In this document: positions 38,039-45,828 of the stretch, one piece after another
Layout of the letters: every line of letters begins with the position of its first letter
Numbering within the stretch: position 1 is the first letter of the stretch
Assembly (NCBI GenBank): GCA_030645475.1
Contig: JAUSMA010000069.1
Coordinates: forward strand, 434,001 to 498,000
Direction of reading: 5' to 3'
From: Nitrospirota bacterium
GTDB taxonomy: Bacteria; Nitrospirota; Nitrospiria; Nitrospirales; Nitrospiraceae
Length of the DNA stretch: 64,000 nucleotides
Position numbers and translations under genes: made by a program
Notes under the pieces: model-generated
What the model was told of the DNA's origin: nothing
The model's input: only the letters and a program-made list of their open reading frames with translations
The model's database searches: none

Positions 38039-40045
38039 ATGTTGGCGTTAAAACTGGTGCTTTGGGGATTTCTTGCCATTCTCGGTGCCGTTGCGCTTGC
38101 CTTTGTGACGGGTCTCGTTAATCCCCACGAAAAAGTGAATGGGCTCTGGCTGGTTGTCGCTGCGGCCTGCATCTATGTGCTGGCCTTTCGCTTCTATGGC
38201 CGTTGGATTTCGCAGCGGGTGGTTGAGCTGAACGATCAGCGGGTTACGCCGGCGGTGCGGTTGAACGACGGTGTCAATTTTCATCCCACCAATAAATACG
38301 TCCTGTTCGGTCATCACTTTGCGGCAATTGCCGGAGCTGGGCCGTTGCTGGGGCCAGTCCTGGCGGCGCAGTTCGGATTCTTGCCCGGCTTTCTCTGGTT
38401 GGTGATTGGGGCTGTGTTGGGCGGCGCGGTGCAGGACTTCATCATCCTGGTGGCCTCGATGAGACGGAATGGCCGCTCCCTCCCTGAAATTGCGCGCGAT
38501 GAACTGGGCCTTGTCACCGGCACCGCGACGGCAGTGGCGGTGCTCTTCATCGTGGTGGTCGCGCTGGCAGGGCTGGGCTTTGCCGTGGTGAATGCGCTTT
38601 ATCGCAATGCCTGGGGCACCTTCACGATTGCGATGACGATTCCCATCGGCTTCATCATGGGCTTCTACCTTCAAAAGTTCCGGCCTGGTCAAGTGGCAGA
38701 GGTCTCCCTGATCGGTGTGGTGCTGTTGGTCGCGGCGGTGATCTTCGGACGGGTAGTCGCCCAGTCTTCTCTTGCTGGTTGGTTCGAGTTCGAGCGTACG
38801 ACGTTGGTGTTGGTGCTGGCCGGCTATGGGTTTCTCGCTTCTGTCTTGCCTGGCTGGATGCTCCTGGTTCCCCGCGGTTATCTCTCCACCTTCATGAAGC
38901 TTGGCGTAGTGGCCTTGCTGGGAGTGGGCGTAGTGCTCATGGCGCCGACGATCGAGATGCCGCGCGTGACCATCTTCGCCAGCGGAGGCGGGCCAATTAT
39001 TCCCGGCACGCTCTTCCCCTTTCTCTTTATCACCATTGCCTGCGGAGCCGTGTCGGGCTTTCACTCGCTGGTTTCTTCCGGGACGACGCCGAAGATGATC
39101 GAGCAGGAATCCCAGGCCACGGTCGGTTATGGGGCGATGTTGCTGGAAAGTTTTGTCGGTGTGATGGCGCTCATCGCCGCCTCGGTATTGATTCCCGGTG
39201 ATTATCTGGCGATCAATACGATGCTCTCGCCTGACGCGCTGACTGCGATGGGCTTTCCGGTCTTGCGGATTCAGGAACTCTCGCAACTGGTCGAGGCGGA
39301 TGTGGCGGGCCGGCCTGGCGGGGCCGTGTCGCTGGCGGTCGGGATGGCCTCCATCTTTTCTGCGCTCCCCGGGATGTCCGGCTTGATGGCCTACTGGTAT
39401 CAGTTTGCCCTGGTGTTCGAGGCCCTGTTCATTCTGACGACGATCGATACAGGCACGCGCGTGGGGCGCTATCTCATTCAGGAGATGGGAGGGCGGTTCT
39501 ATGCCCCCCTGCGGCGGATGAATTGGTGGCCCGGTGTGGTGGTGAGCAGCGGGTTGATCGTGGGGGCTTGGGCCTATCTCATCGGCACCGGTAGCATCTC
39601 GACGCTTTGGCCGATGTTCGGCGCCGCGAATCAGTTGCTCGGCACTCTGGCCCTCTGTATCGGGACGACGGTGCTCATCAAGATGCGTAAGGCGCAATAT
39701 CTCTGGATCACGGCGTTGCCGATGTTGTTTGTCGGGACCGTCACCTTGATGGGGTCCTATGAGATGTTCGGGATGTTTGTGGCCAAGGCCTCGTCTCTTA
39801 CCGATAGCGGACAGGCCTTTGCTTTGTATCTGGACGCAGGGCTCGTCGCGGTGGTGGCCTTGCTCGCAGTGATCGTCTTGGGCGATAGTATCGTGCAGTG
39901 GTATGGCTATGTGGTCTTGAAGCGGCCCTTCACCAGCAGTGAAGTGGTGGTGATGGCCGGTGGGAGTTCGCCGGGAAGACTGCAGACGACGATTCATCAT
40001 GATGAATCGCAGCGGTTGCAATTCCCCGGTGGGGGTTGCTGTTAA
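38039..40045 (+). CDS. cstA: Carbon starvation protein CstA, peptide/pyruvate transporter family
   Basis: A 668-residue polytopic membrane protein with about 16-18 transmembrane helices. CstA marks are FGHHFAAIAGAGPLLGPVLA, the GAVLGGAVQDFIILVASMRR loop, SGFHSLVSSGTTPKMI and FGAANQLLGTLALCIGT. CstA/BtsT proteins take up peptides or pyruvate when carbon is short. ATG 38039 has AGGA 9 nt upstream; ATG 38030 would add three residues. The C-terminal 60 residues are a cytoplasmic tail ending in GGGCC. Confidence 0.9.
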   Translation: MLALKLVLWGFLAILGAVALAFVTGLVNPHEKVNGLWLVVAAACIYVLAFRFYGRWISQRVVELNDQRVTPAVRLNDGVNFHPTNKYVLFGHHFAAIAGAGPLLGPVLAAQFGFLPGFLWLVIGAVLGGAVQDFIILVASMRRNGRSLPEIARDELGLVTGTATAVAVLFIVVVALAGLGFAVVNALYRNAWGTFTIAMTIPIGFIMGFYLQKFRPGQVAEVSLIGVVLLVAAVIFGRVVAQSSLAGWFEFERTTLVLVLAGYGFLASVLPGWMLLVPRGYLSTFMKLGVVALLGVGVVLMAPTIEMPRVTIFASGGGPIIPGTLFPFLFITIACGAVSGFHSLVSSGTTPKMIEQESQATVGYGAMLLESFVGVMALIAASVLIPGDYLAINTMLSPDALTAMGFPVLRIQELSQLVEADVAGRPGGAVSLAVGMASIFSALPGMSGLMAYWYQFALVFEALFILTTIDTGTRVGRYLIQEMGGRFYAPLRRMNWWPGVVVSSGLIVGAWAYLIGTGSISTLWPMFGAANQLLGTLALCIGTTVLIKMRKAQYLWITALPMLFVGTVTLMGSYEMFGMFVAKASSLTDSGQAFALYLDAGLVAVVALLAVIVLGDSIVQWYGYVVLKRPFTSSEVVVMAGGSSPGRLQTTIHHDESQRLQFPGGGCC

Positions 40046-40047
40046 GG

Positions 40048-40225
40048 GGCGGGAGGGAGCGGCCAGGTGCCCTTCTTGCTCGCGGAACGCGCACACTCGG
40101 ACGGTGCTCGTTCGACGCGCGCAGTGAAGGGCAGCCTCGGCCACTCCCCTATGGTGATGTATAGAGAGTTGGAGGGGCCTCGTTGGACGCGTGCAGTGGG
40201 AGATCAAGCAGGTCACCCCTTAGGC
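40048..40225. repeat. Family B repeats after cstA
   Basis: Begins 3 nt after the cstA stop. GGGAGCGGCCAGGTGCCC, TTGCTCGCGGAACGCGCAC and GTTCGACGCGCGCAGTGAAG form the first copy; a second partial (CCTCGTTGGACGCGTGCAG to CAGGTCACCCC) matches the copy near 2700. Confidence 0.7.
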
Positions 40226-40283
40226 TGTCGAGGAAAGTTTCTTGTGGGAAATAAAATGATTGAAGTCAGACGAGGAGGGGATC

Positions 40284-40781
40284 GTGGCTGAGCAATATTC
40301 GTTCGATGTGGTGTCGGAAGTGGATATGCAAGAGATGAAGAATGTCGTCGATCAGGCGTCGAAGGAGGTCAAGCAGCGTTTCGACTTCAAGGACTCGAAG
40401 ACGGAAATCACCTTGAAGGAGAAAGAGAAGGAACTGTCCTTGGTCTCCGACGATGAATATAAACTCAATGCGGTGATCGACATCATCAAGGCTAAGTGCG
40501 TGAAGCGCGGGGTTTCGCTGAAAGCGTTTGACTATGGGACCATCGAAGCGGCGCTAGGCGGGACGGTGCGCCAGGTGGCGAAGATTCAAAGCGGCATCGC
40601 AGCAGACAAGGCGAAAGAGGTGACGAAGGCCATCAAGGAGTCCAAGCTGAAAGTGCAGGCGCAGATTCAGGGCGAGCAAGTGCGCGTGCTGAGCAAGAGC
40701 AAGGACGATCTCCAAGCGGCCATGGCATTTCTCAAGGGGCAGGATTTTGAGATTGATCTGCAGTTCACCAACTACCGCTGA
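40284..40781 (+). CDS. YajQ-family nucleotide-binding protein
   Basis: A 165-residue protein of the YajQ/UPF0234 family, of usual length. SFDVVSEVDMQEMKNVVDQA, FDFKDSKTEITLKEKEKEL and VRVLSKSKDDLQAAMAFLK are family segments, and the C-terminus LQFTNYR is diagnostic. Some members bind cyclic di-GMP and co-regulate transcription, which would fit the five PilZ proteins in the window, but binding is not shown here. GTG 40284 has GAGGAGG 7 nt upstream. A family A repeat follows 1 nt after the stop. Confidence 0.92.
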   Translation: MAEQYSFDVVSEVDMQEMKNVVDQASKEVKQRFDFKDSKTEITLKEKEKELSLVSDDEYKLNAVIDIIKAKCVKRGVSLKAFDYGTIEAALGGTVRQVAKIQSGIAADKAKEVTKAIKESKLKVQAQIQGEQVRVLSKSKDDLQAAMAFLKGQDFEIDLQFTNYR

Positions 40782-40782
40782 T

Positions 40783-40907
40783 CCAGGATGCTGAAACAGG
40801 TCACCAGCTGCGTTCTCGGTCGATCAAGCGCCTCAACGTGCAGGCAGCACGCCTCGGCGCTTGATCTCCCTGCGGCCTTGCTGGATGACCTGTTTGAGCA
40901 TCCTGGA
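40783..40907 (+). repeat. Family A repeat, copy A10
   Basis: Starts immediately behind the yajQ-type gene in the same direction. Ends CCAGGATGCTGAAACAGGTC and GACCTGTTTGAGCATCCTGG are perfectly complementary but for one base. The central hairpin is GTGC/GCAC, so two pairs have changed together relative to other copies. Confidence 0.88.
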
Positions 40908-40929
40908 TAGATCCTGCACCGTTCAATAC

Positions 40930-41955
40930 ATGACACACGTCCTTGCCCTTCTGCTTCTTTTCGCTGCAACCCTCGCGGGCTGTAATCGCAGCGATGCGAT
41001 TGTGGTGATCCAGCTTCATCCGAAGAATCCCGACATCATCTACGTCGCGACGAACGACTATATCTATAAGACGCGCGATGGAGGCCGGACCTGGACGAAT
41101 CTGTCTCAGGGCATGAGCCATTCCCGCGTGATCTCGATGGCGCTCGATCCCGTCTATCCGGCGACGGTGTATGCCGGTACGAAGGGCGATGCGGTGTACA
41201 AGAGTTACGATGGCGGGCAGCGTTGGGTTTCGCAACGATCCGGTCTGGACGATGTGACGGTGTCTTCTGTGGTCAACCAATTTGTCTTCGATCCGGCAGA
41301 CAATCTGCATCTATTCGCCGCGACGACGATGGGGGTGTTTGAAACCAAGAACGCCGGCGACAGTTGGACTAAGCGCATGGAGGGCATGAAGGAAGTGCTG
41401 ATGGTGGTGACGCTTGGCTTGGACCCCACGAGGCCTGAGATTCTCTATGCCGGCACGAGCGGTGGTGTCTATAAATCGCCTGATCAAGGGGGGCATTGGG
41501 AGAAGGCGAACAACGGACTCGTGTCCCCCGCTATCATCAAATCGTCACGCGCGTTGAATGTGACGGCAACTCTCGTCGACCCCTATGAGCCGGACACGGT
41601 CTATGCCGCGACGCTCGAAGGGCTCTATAAGTCGACGGATGCGGCGGCATCGTGGGTGCGCATCGCCCAATCGCTGCACGATCAGATGCTGTTCTCGATG
41701 GTCTTGGATCGGACGAGAAAAGGTGTGATGTATCTGGGTGGCAGGGAAGGCATTCACCGGAGCGAAGATGGCGGGGGCACCTGGACGACGCTGAATAAGG
41801 GGTTGGCAACGCTGAATGTGCGGTCCCTCGCGCAGAGTGCCATTGATCCGAAGCTGTTTTATCTTGGGACGAACGGGAGCGGCTTGTATCGTAGTCAGGA
41901 TGCGGGCGAGACATGGGAGCCAATGCCGCCGGTGGTTACCGCGCCTTCATCCTGA
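40930..41955 (+). CDS. Lipoprotein with seven BNR-type repeats (beta propeller)
   Basis: A 341-residue lipoprotein: signal peptide LLLLFAATLAG-C with a perfect LAGC lipobox. Seven Asp-box/BNR-like motifs follow at regular spacing: TRDGGRTW, SYDGGQRW, TKNAGDSW, SPDQGGHW, STDAAASW, SEDGGGTW and SQDAGETW. This predicts a seven-bladed propeller of the YCF48/sortilin type on the outer membrane. No sialidase active site is evident. ATG 40930 lies 22 nt behind the family A repeat and has no Shine-Dalgarno. Function unknown. Confidence 0.85.
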   Translation: MTHVLALLLLFAATLAGCNRSDAIVVIQLHPKNPDIIYVATNDYIYKTRDGGRTWTNLSQGMSHSRVISMALDPVYPATVYAGTKGDAVYKSYDGGQRWVSQRSGLDDVTVSSVVNQFVFDPADNLHLFAATTMGVFETKNAGDSWTKRMEGMKEVLMVVTLGLDPTRPEILYAGTSGGVYKSPDQGGHWEKANNGLVSPAIIKSSRALNVTATLVDPYEPDTVYAATLEGLYKSTDAAASWVRIAQSLHDQMLFSMVLDRTRKGVMYLGGREGIHRSEDGGGTWTTLNKGLATLNVRSLAQSAIDPKLFYLGTNGSGLYRSQDAGETWEPMPPVVTAPSS

Positions 41956-41994
41956 ACGGATGGTGCAGCATGTCGCATGGGGATTGGTCTGTTA

Positions 41995-42122
41995 GCAGGC
42001 TGTTCAGAAAGGTCGTCCAGCAAGGCCGCAGCAAGCGAAGAGGCAAGGCGTACTCTCGGTAGTACGTTGAGCCTCTGCGCGACGCGAGAACGCCGCTGGC
42101 GGCCTTTGTCGACAGCCTGTTA
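41995..42122 (-). repeat. Family A repeat, copy A11
   Basis: Minus orientation, overlapping the TAA stop (42120-42122) of the minus-strand gene it follows. Read on the minus strand it has GCCGCCAGCGGCGTTCTCGC, hairpin GTACT/AGTAC and CTGCGGCCTTGCTGGACGAC. It is close in sequence to copy A7. Confidence 0.85.
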
Positions 42123-43154
42123 GCGGTTTTGCATGCTGGACCCGACAGAGGAGCCTCCCAAGGAAGACCCGACCGAGCTGTCCTGGAGGCTTGAGCCGAC
42201 GTTCGACGATCCGAGGCTTGATCCGATTGACGAATCGGAAATGTTTGAGCCGATGGTTGAACGTTGGAGCGATGAGTTCACTGCCGACGAAGTATCGTTA
42301 TTGAGCGTCGATTCTCCAATCGAGGGGCCTGCCCGCCCGGTGGCGCCAATCTCAAAGCCGGTTGGGCCGCTTGCGCCTATGTCTGTGCTGCTCTTGGGGG
42401 AGGCTCCGATATCCTGACCGGTCCGTCCGCTTTCTGTCTGTGCGCCTGTTCTGGGGGCTTTCCCGATGTTCGGTCCTGCGGCCGGCGCGACGCCGATATC
42501 CATTCCGGTCTTGGCGCTTCCCGGGAGCTTGGGGGCGCGAATATCTCTGTCGATCGACTCTTCCAGGTCTCGCATCGTGCGGGTTTCCCGTCCGCTTTCT
42601 TCAAATTCGACCTGCTCGCGCCTGTTCGATGCGTCGCTAATTTTCCCAAGTCTGTTCTGGAGAGTTCGGAGGTCGGCTCTTGCCGTCGTCACGGGCGTGA
42701 TCATATCCCGAAGCATGATGCCTCTCGAGGCCATCGAATAATTCGAGAGTTGCCTCTGTGTGGATTCCAGGAGTTCCGAGACTTCTTCTCCAAGATCTGC
42801 AATCCGCTGGAGTTCGTCGGGGTCGGTCTTGCAACAGCTGAGAAACTGTCGATATTCACGCAGAAATGCCGATACGTCGCGCTGTAGATTCTCGATCTTG
42901 AAGTCGCGCGGTGCTTTCTCGCTCGTGGCCGCTTCTCCTTCTTGCTCTAACGCCTGGGCTTCTTTCTTCTCAACCAACGGGACACAGCCCGGTCCTTTGG
43001 TCGCAGAATATTGTTGATCGGCTTTGCGATCCGGGCACCAATAGACTGGAGATGCCGCTGAGACTGTGGCGGCAGCGATGGCGCTGAGCGTGAGAGCGAT
43101 TCCTGCCGTGAAGACCGTCACGCAGAGGGGCTTGGCTGTTGTGAGTGAATGCAT
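42120..43154 (-). CDS. Secreted protein with Gly/Ser-rich repeats, unknown
   Basis: A 344-residue exported protein. Signal peptide MHSLTTAKPLCVTVFTAGIA to about VSAAS, then a charged helical region with probable coiled coil, and a low-complexity C-terminus of degenerate repeats: first xIGxxP-type units (DIGVAP, NIGKAP, DIGASP, EIGATG), then SSxGSS units (IGSSLGSSNVGSSLQDSSVG). It resembles envelope or matrix proteins but has no catalytic motif. An upstream in-frame start at 43214 gives no better signal peptide. TTGACA stands about 36 nt before the ATG. Confidence 0.68.
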   Translation of the reverse strand: MHSLTTAKPLCVTVFTAGIALTLSAIAAATVSAASPVYWCPDRKADQQYSATKGPGCVPLVEKKEAQALEQEGEAATSEKAPRDFKIENLQRDVSAFLREYRQFLSCCKTDPDELQRIADLGEEVSELLESTQRQLSNYSMASRGIMLRDMITPVTTARADLRTLQNRLGKISDASNRREQVEFEESGRETRTMRDLEESIDRDIRAPKLPGSAKTGMDIGVAPAAGPNIGKAPRTGAQTESGRTGQDIGASPKSSTDIGASGPTGFEIGATGRAGPSIGESTLNNDTSSAVNSSLQRSTIGSNISDSSIGSSLGSSNVGSSLQDSSVGSSLGGSSVGSSMQNR

Positions 43155-43820
43155 AAAATCATTCTCAACCCGACTCGAATCCTTGTCAATGAAACCGGCC
43201 AACTTTGTGTGCATGGTTACCGCATGACGCCAATGGATTGATCTTGTGTGGACGCACTCCTGAGAGGAGGTGAGCTCACATCGTCGGCCATGCGTGACAG
43301 TTCTGCGCGCAGTACTAGGCCATGGCGAGCCGTTTCTCTTGCCAGTTCTTCTTCATTGGAGTGGTAGGTGGGTGACTGTGGCGTGGCAGGGATGTGTGGA
43401 TGTCACGAGGAGCCAATTTCCTTCCTCCGCGGTGCATCCTGTCTCCAGGAATTCAGTCCAAAACAGAGACCGTTTGCCCCCCGTGAGAGACAAAAGTTAG
43501 GGGCCGCCACGTATCTTTCCTTCAAAAATTTCCAGAAAAACCGAGGCCATAAAAGTGATGATTATATACTTTACGAACCCACCACTTCCACCCACTAATA
43601 TATTCAACGGTTTACGCTGCCATTCTGTCGTTACCTCGGTTCATTGTCCTCAACATTGAGTGAAGAAGCACCACGTTTACCCGTTAGACGCATTTTGGTA
43701 GCAATGCCACGGGCAGATACGTTCGTAGCATTTTTTGATTGGTCGTGGCTTCCACCGTTGACAATAGATGGTTGAAAGCGTACTGTACGTGTAAGCATAC
43801 TGAGTCACCACGAGGCACCT
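43155..43820. other. Long intergenic region, no gene recognised
   Basis: About 670 nt between divergent genes. Short open frames exist but show no coding pattern or conserved motif. The right half (43490-43800) is AT-rich and probably carries the promoter of the gene at 43821. A GAGGAGGTGAG near 43264 has no start codon at a useful distance. Confidence 0.5.
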
Positions 43821-44213
43821 ATGAGCAAGGCAGCGGCGATTGAATTTCTCGAAGAGCAATTAATCAATGCCGAAGCAGAGGTTCAGGCTATCAAGCTTTT
43901 ACTTGCACGGCATAAAGGGATGAGATCGGGTGTGAACCATGCTCCGCAGCCAGCCCCATTGCCACGGCCTTCTACATCTTCTCTATATGAGGAATTTTCA
44001 GGTGCGAGTAGGTCCGTGGCAGATTTAGTTCGTCAAGCCCTTGATGAGGCGAACAAGCCTCAAAGGACTGAACAGCTCTTAGCGTTTCTGGCCAGTCATG
44101 GCAAGACTGCAACTAGCGCCACACTTAGAAGTGCTATACATCAGTATATCAAAAGGGGTAAGAGGTTCAAGTCAGTTGCCCCAGGACTTTATGGCTTAAT
44201 AGAATGGGCTTAA
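43821..44213 (+). CDS. HARE-HTH-like winged-helix protein
   Basis: A 130-residue protein. The N-terminal 35 residues are a short coiled coil (AIEFLEEQLINAEAEVQAIK); a flexible Pro-rich linker leads to a C-terminal winged-helix-like domain: PQRTEQLLAFLASHGKTATS then LRSAIHQYIKRGKRF and APGLYGL. This order is typical of HARE-HTH-type domains that bind nucleic acids in restriction or chromatin contexts. The gene is AT-richer than average. The exact role is unknown. Confidence 0.65.
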   Translation: MSKAAAIEFLEEQLINAEAEVQAIKLLLARHKGMRSGVNHAPQPAPLPRPSTSSLYEEFSGASRSVADLVRQALDEANKPQRTEQLLAFLASHGKTATSATLRSAIHQYIKRGKRFKSVAPGLYGLIEWA

Positions 44214-44291
44214 TAGAATGGGAGGGGAGTAGTTAGCACGGGCTTTATTTCGGCGAAATCTGCGTGAACAGTGCGGGATGACCGCGTTGGC

Positions 44292-44311
44292 GCAGTGGAA
44301 TTCCCCACTGC
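44292..44311. promoter_or_regulatory. Hairpin before the 31-codon ORF
   Basis: GCAGTGGAATTCCCCACTGC folds into a perfect stem of seven pairs around AATTCC. It sits about 10 nt before the AAGGAGGAG of the small ORF and could govern its translation, or end the preceding transcript. Confidence 0.45.
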
Positions 44312-44329
44312 ACTCACAAGGAGGAGCCG

Positions 44330-44425
44330 ATGTTTAGAAGAACAAAGGCCCCGAAGCGGTCTAGTACACCGCCTAGGAGCCCAGTTCCGAAGATCCATCA
44401 CTGGCCATACCCGCTCAGGCGTTAA
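44330..44425 (+). CDS. Small basic protein, 31 residues
   Basis: Starts at an ATG with AAGGAGGAG 4 nt upstream, one of the best ribosome binding sites in the window. The product is short and very basic: Arg/Lys-rich (MFRRTKAPKRSS), then Pro-rich (TPPRSPVPK) and aromatic (HHWPYPLRR). It has no relatives I know. Candidates are a leader peptide, a cationic nucleic-acid or membrane-active peptide, or chance. It lies between the HARE-HTH-like gene and the tRNA-like sequence. Confidence 0.42.
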   Translation: MFRRTKAPKRSSTPPRSPVPKIHHWPYPLRR

Positions 44426-44474
44426 CCAGTAGATAGATGAAGTACCGACTAACTATCTCCCCTCCCTCAAACGT

Positions 44475-44558
44475 GCGGGTATGGCGGAAGAGGCAGACGC
44501 AGCGACCTGAAGTTGCCATCCTGACGAGGATTTGTGGGTTCGAGTCCCACTACCCGCA
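44475..44558 (+). tRNA. Leucine-type tRNA-like gene with abnormal anticodon loop
   Basis: Acceptor stem GCGGGTA/TACCCGC, D arm GCG...CGC with a GGAAGAGGCAGA-type loop, a class II variable arm ATCCT-GACG-AGGAT and T arm GTGGG-TTCGAGT-CCCAC are all intact and of leucine type. The anticodon arm is GCGAC-CTGAA-GTTGC, which leaves a five-base loop, two bases short. With a four-pair stem the loop is CCTGAAG, but then base 33 is not T. So the anticodon cannot be read in the usual way. CCA is not encoded after the discriminator A. It may be a pseudogene or an unusual tRNA-like RNA. Confidence 0.6.
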
Positions 44559-44644
44559 CACAAATGCTATAGAGGCTTGACTGATTTGTCAAGCGTAGTG
44601 GGGAGAAGTGGGATGCGTAAGGACGCACTCCTATTGAAGGGACT

Positions 44645-44785
44645 ATGGCCAAAGAGAAACCGATCTCGCTGAAACCGCTGAAATTTGATGAAGCATTGAA
44701 GGCCCTACTGGGGTCTACCGCTTCAAAGAAGCCAGTCACCAAGAAACAATCGAAGTCCAAGTCTTCATCGAAGTCCGCTTCCTGA
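44645..44785 (+). CDS. Small protein next to the IS1595 transposase (possible passenger)
   Basis: A 46-residue basic protein (MAKEKPISLKPLKFDEALKA, then LLGSTASKKP and a Lys/Ser tail). Short proteins of this ISLxPLxFDEA form are often seen beside IS1595-type transposases. It converges on the transposase gene with a 4-nt gap. The reading frame is fixed by ATG 44645 with GAAGGGA upstream. Its role is unknown, perhaps regulation of transposition. Confidence 0.6.
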   Translation: MAKEKPISLKPLKFDEALKALLGSTASKKPVTKKQSKSKSSSKSAS

Positions 44786-44789
44786 CTAG

Positions 44790-45665
44790 TCACTTATACT
44801 GCAACCGCTTTCCCTCTGTGGCCTTCAGCGCCGAAAGATTCCGCACGGCATCATTCGCGGATCTCGCGTTGTAGCGGAAATTGAACTCATCCAAATAGCG
44901 ATGCAGATGGCGCGGCGACACATGGTGATAGGTGCCGGTGAGCCCGCGCTTGAGCAAGCTGAAATACCCTTCAACCGTATTTGTGCTGGCCTCACCACGC
45001 ACATATTCTTTCTTGGAATGGTTCACGGTCTGATGGTCAGCAAAGTCTTTCCCGATATTCGTATAGGCCTTGAGTTCGTCCGTCATGAGGGTTGCATTGG
45101 CCTCTACGTGCTCCTGAATTGAACGCTTCAGATTGGTGGCGGTCACGATAGGCATAGGGAACGATCGGACGCGTCCACCGCGCTCTACGAGCGCAAATAC
45201 TGGCGTTTTCCCTGCAATTGGCCCTTTGCCATGGGATTTTCCACCGATATAGGTTTCATCCGCTTCCACGATGCCGCCGAGCTTGTCACCGAACGGGGTT
45301 TGCTTCATGGCATGCCGAATCCGATGCGCCATAAACCACGCTGACTTATAGGTGATCTGCAACATGCGATGCAGTTGATGGGCGCTCATGCCCTTCTTCG
45401 AGGAGCACATGAGCTGAATAGCCATGAACCACTTCGAAAGGGGAATATGGGAGCCTTGGAAGATGGTCCCCACCGTTGCCGAAAACTGCTTCCGACACTT
45501 GCGGCATTTCAGCACGACACGCTTGGCGCTTTTGACGTTGAGCGTGGCAACCTTATCCGCTCCACAATGGACACAACGAGGGCCATCGGGCCAGCGTAGT
45601 TTTGACAGATACTCATACGCTGCCTTCTCGTCGTTCAGATGTTTTCCGCTCAGTAGGTTTGCCAT
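44790..45665 (-). CDS. IS1595-family transposase (ISXO2-like DDE domain)
   Basis: A 291-residue transposase, apparently complete. An N-terminal zinc ribbon (CVHCGADKV ... CRKCRKQF) and helix-turn-helix (GMSAHQLHRMLQITYKSAWF) precede the ISXO2-like nuclease domain with EADETYIGGK, MTDELKAYTNIGK and NTVEGYFSLLKRGLTGTYHH, giving the D-D-[DE] type acid residues. The end ALKATEGKRLQYK is typical of the group. The gene is intact, so the element may still move. Confidence 0.9.
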   Translation of the reverse strand: MANLLSGKHLNDEKAAYEYLSKLRWPDGPRCVHCGADKVATLNVKSAKRVVLKCRKCRKQFSATVGTIFQGSHIPLSKWFMAIQLMCSSKKGMSAHQLHRMLQITYKSAWFMAHRIRHAMKQTPFGDKLGGIVEADETYIGGKSHGKGPIAGKTPVFALVERGGRVRSFPMPIVTATNLKRSIQEHVEANATLMTDELKAYTNIGKDFADHQTVNHSKKEYVRGEASTNTVEGYFSLLKRGLTGTYHHVSPRHLHRYLDEFNFRYNARSANDAVRNLSALKATEGKRLQYK

Positions 45666-45765
45666 ATTCGCCCCCGTTTTTGACCTGATTCGAGGGTACT
45701 AAAACAGCATGGGTTTGTCAAGTATATAATCGTGATAAAAGTTTCATAAGTACATGAATCTTTTG

Positions 45766-45793
45766 TTGACAAGTCTTTGAGTGGGTGTATACT
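45766..45793 (+). promoter_or_regulatory. Strong promoter of the cell-division cluster
   Basis: TTGACA (45766-45771), a 16-nt spacer and TATACT (45788-45793), nearly the sigma-70 consensus, 47 nt before rsmH. Confidence 0.75.
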
Positions 45794-45803
45794 CCGGGTT
45801 TAG

Positions 45804-45828
45804 TGGGAGAAAGTGGGTGAGTCTGGTG
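45804..45828 (+). promoter_or_regulatory. MraZ-type operator repeats without an adjacent mraZ
   Basis: TGGGA (45804), TGGGT (45814) and TGGTG (45824) recur at exact 10-nt spacing just behind the promoter. MraZ proteins bind TGGGN boxes separated by 5 nt. A fourth TGGGT overlaps the promoter spacer (45782). No mraZ gene lies upstream. Confidence 0.65.

Larger units (their letters stand above)
44640..45720. mobile_element. IS1595-family insertion sequence (ends not resolved)
   Basis: Contains the transposase and the small companion ORF. I could not define terminal inverted repeats or a target duplication: only a short CTTGAC word recurs at about 44574 and, inverted, near 45725. The right edge lies close to the promoter of the cell-division cluster, so insertion may have altered the upstream part of that region. 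Confidence 0.55.

Noticed and set aside
38048-40216. Very long open frame antisense to cstA (over 700 codons)
   Set aside because: It is a composition shadow: high third-position GC in cstA leaves the opposite frame open. The product is Arg/His/Gln-rich low-complexity sequence, while the sense strand encodes a textbook CstA.
43270-43600. Two short plus-strand open frames in the long gap
   Set aside because: No coding pattern, and the GTG start of the first lies inside what would be its own ribosome binding site.
44475-44558. Selenocysteine tRNA
   Set aside because: The acceptor stem has seven pairs and the T and D arms are leucine-type; no TCA anticodon is present.
44467-44793. Minus-strand open frame covering the tRNA-like gene
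   Set aside because: It runs antisense through the tRNA-like sequence and the small companion gene; such frames over tRNAs are common annotation artefacts.
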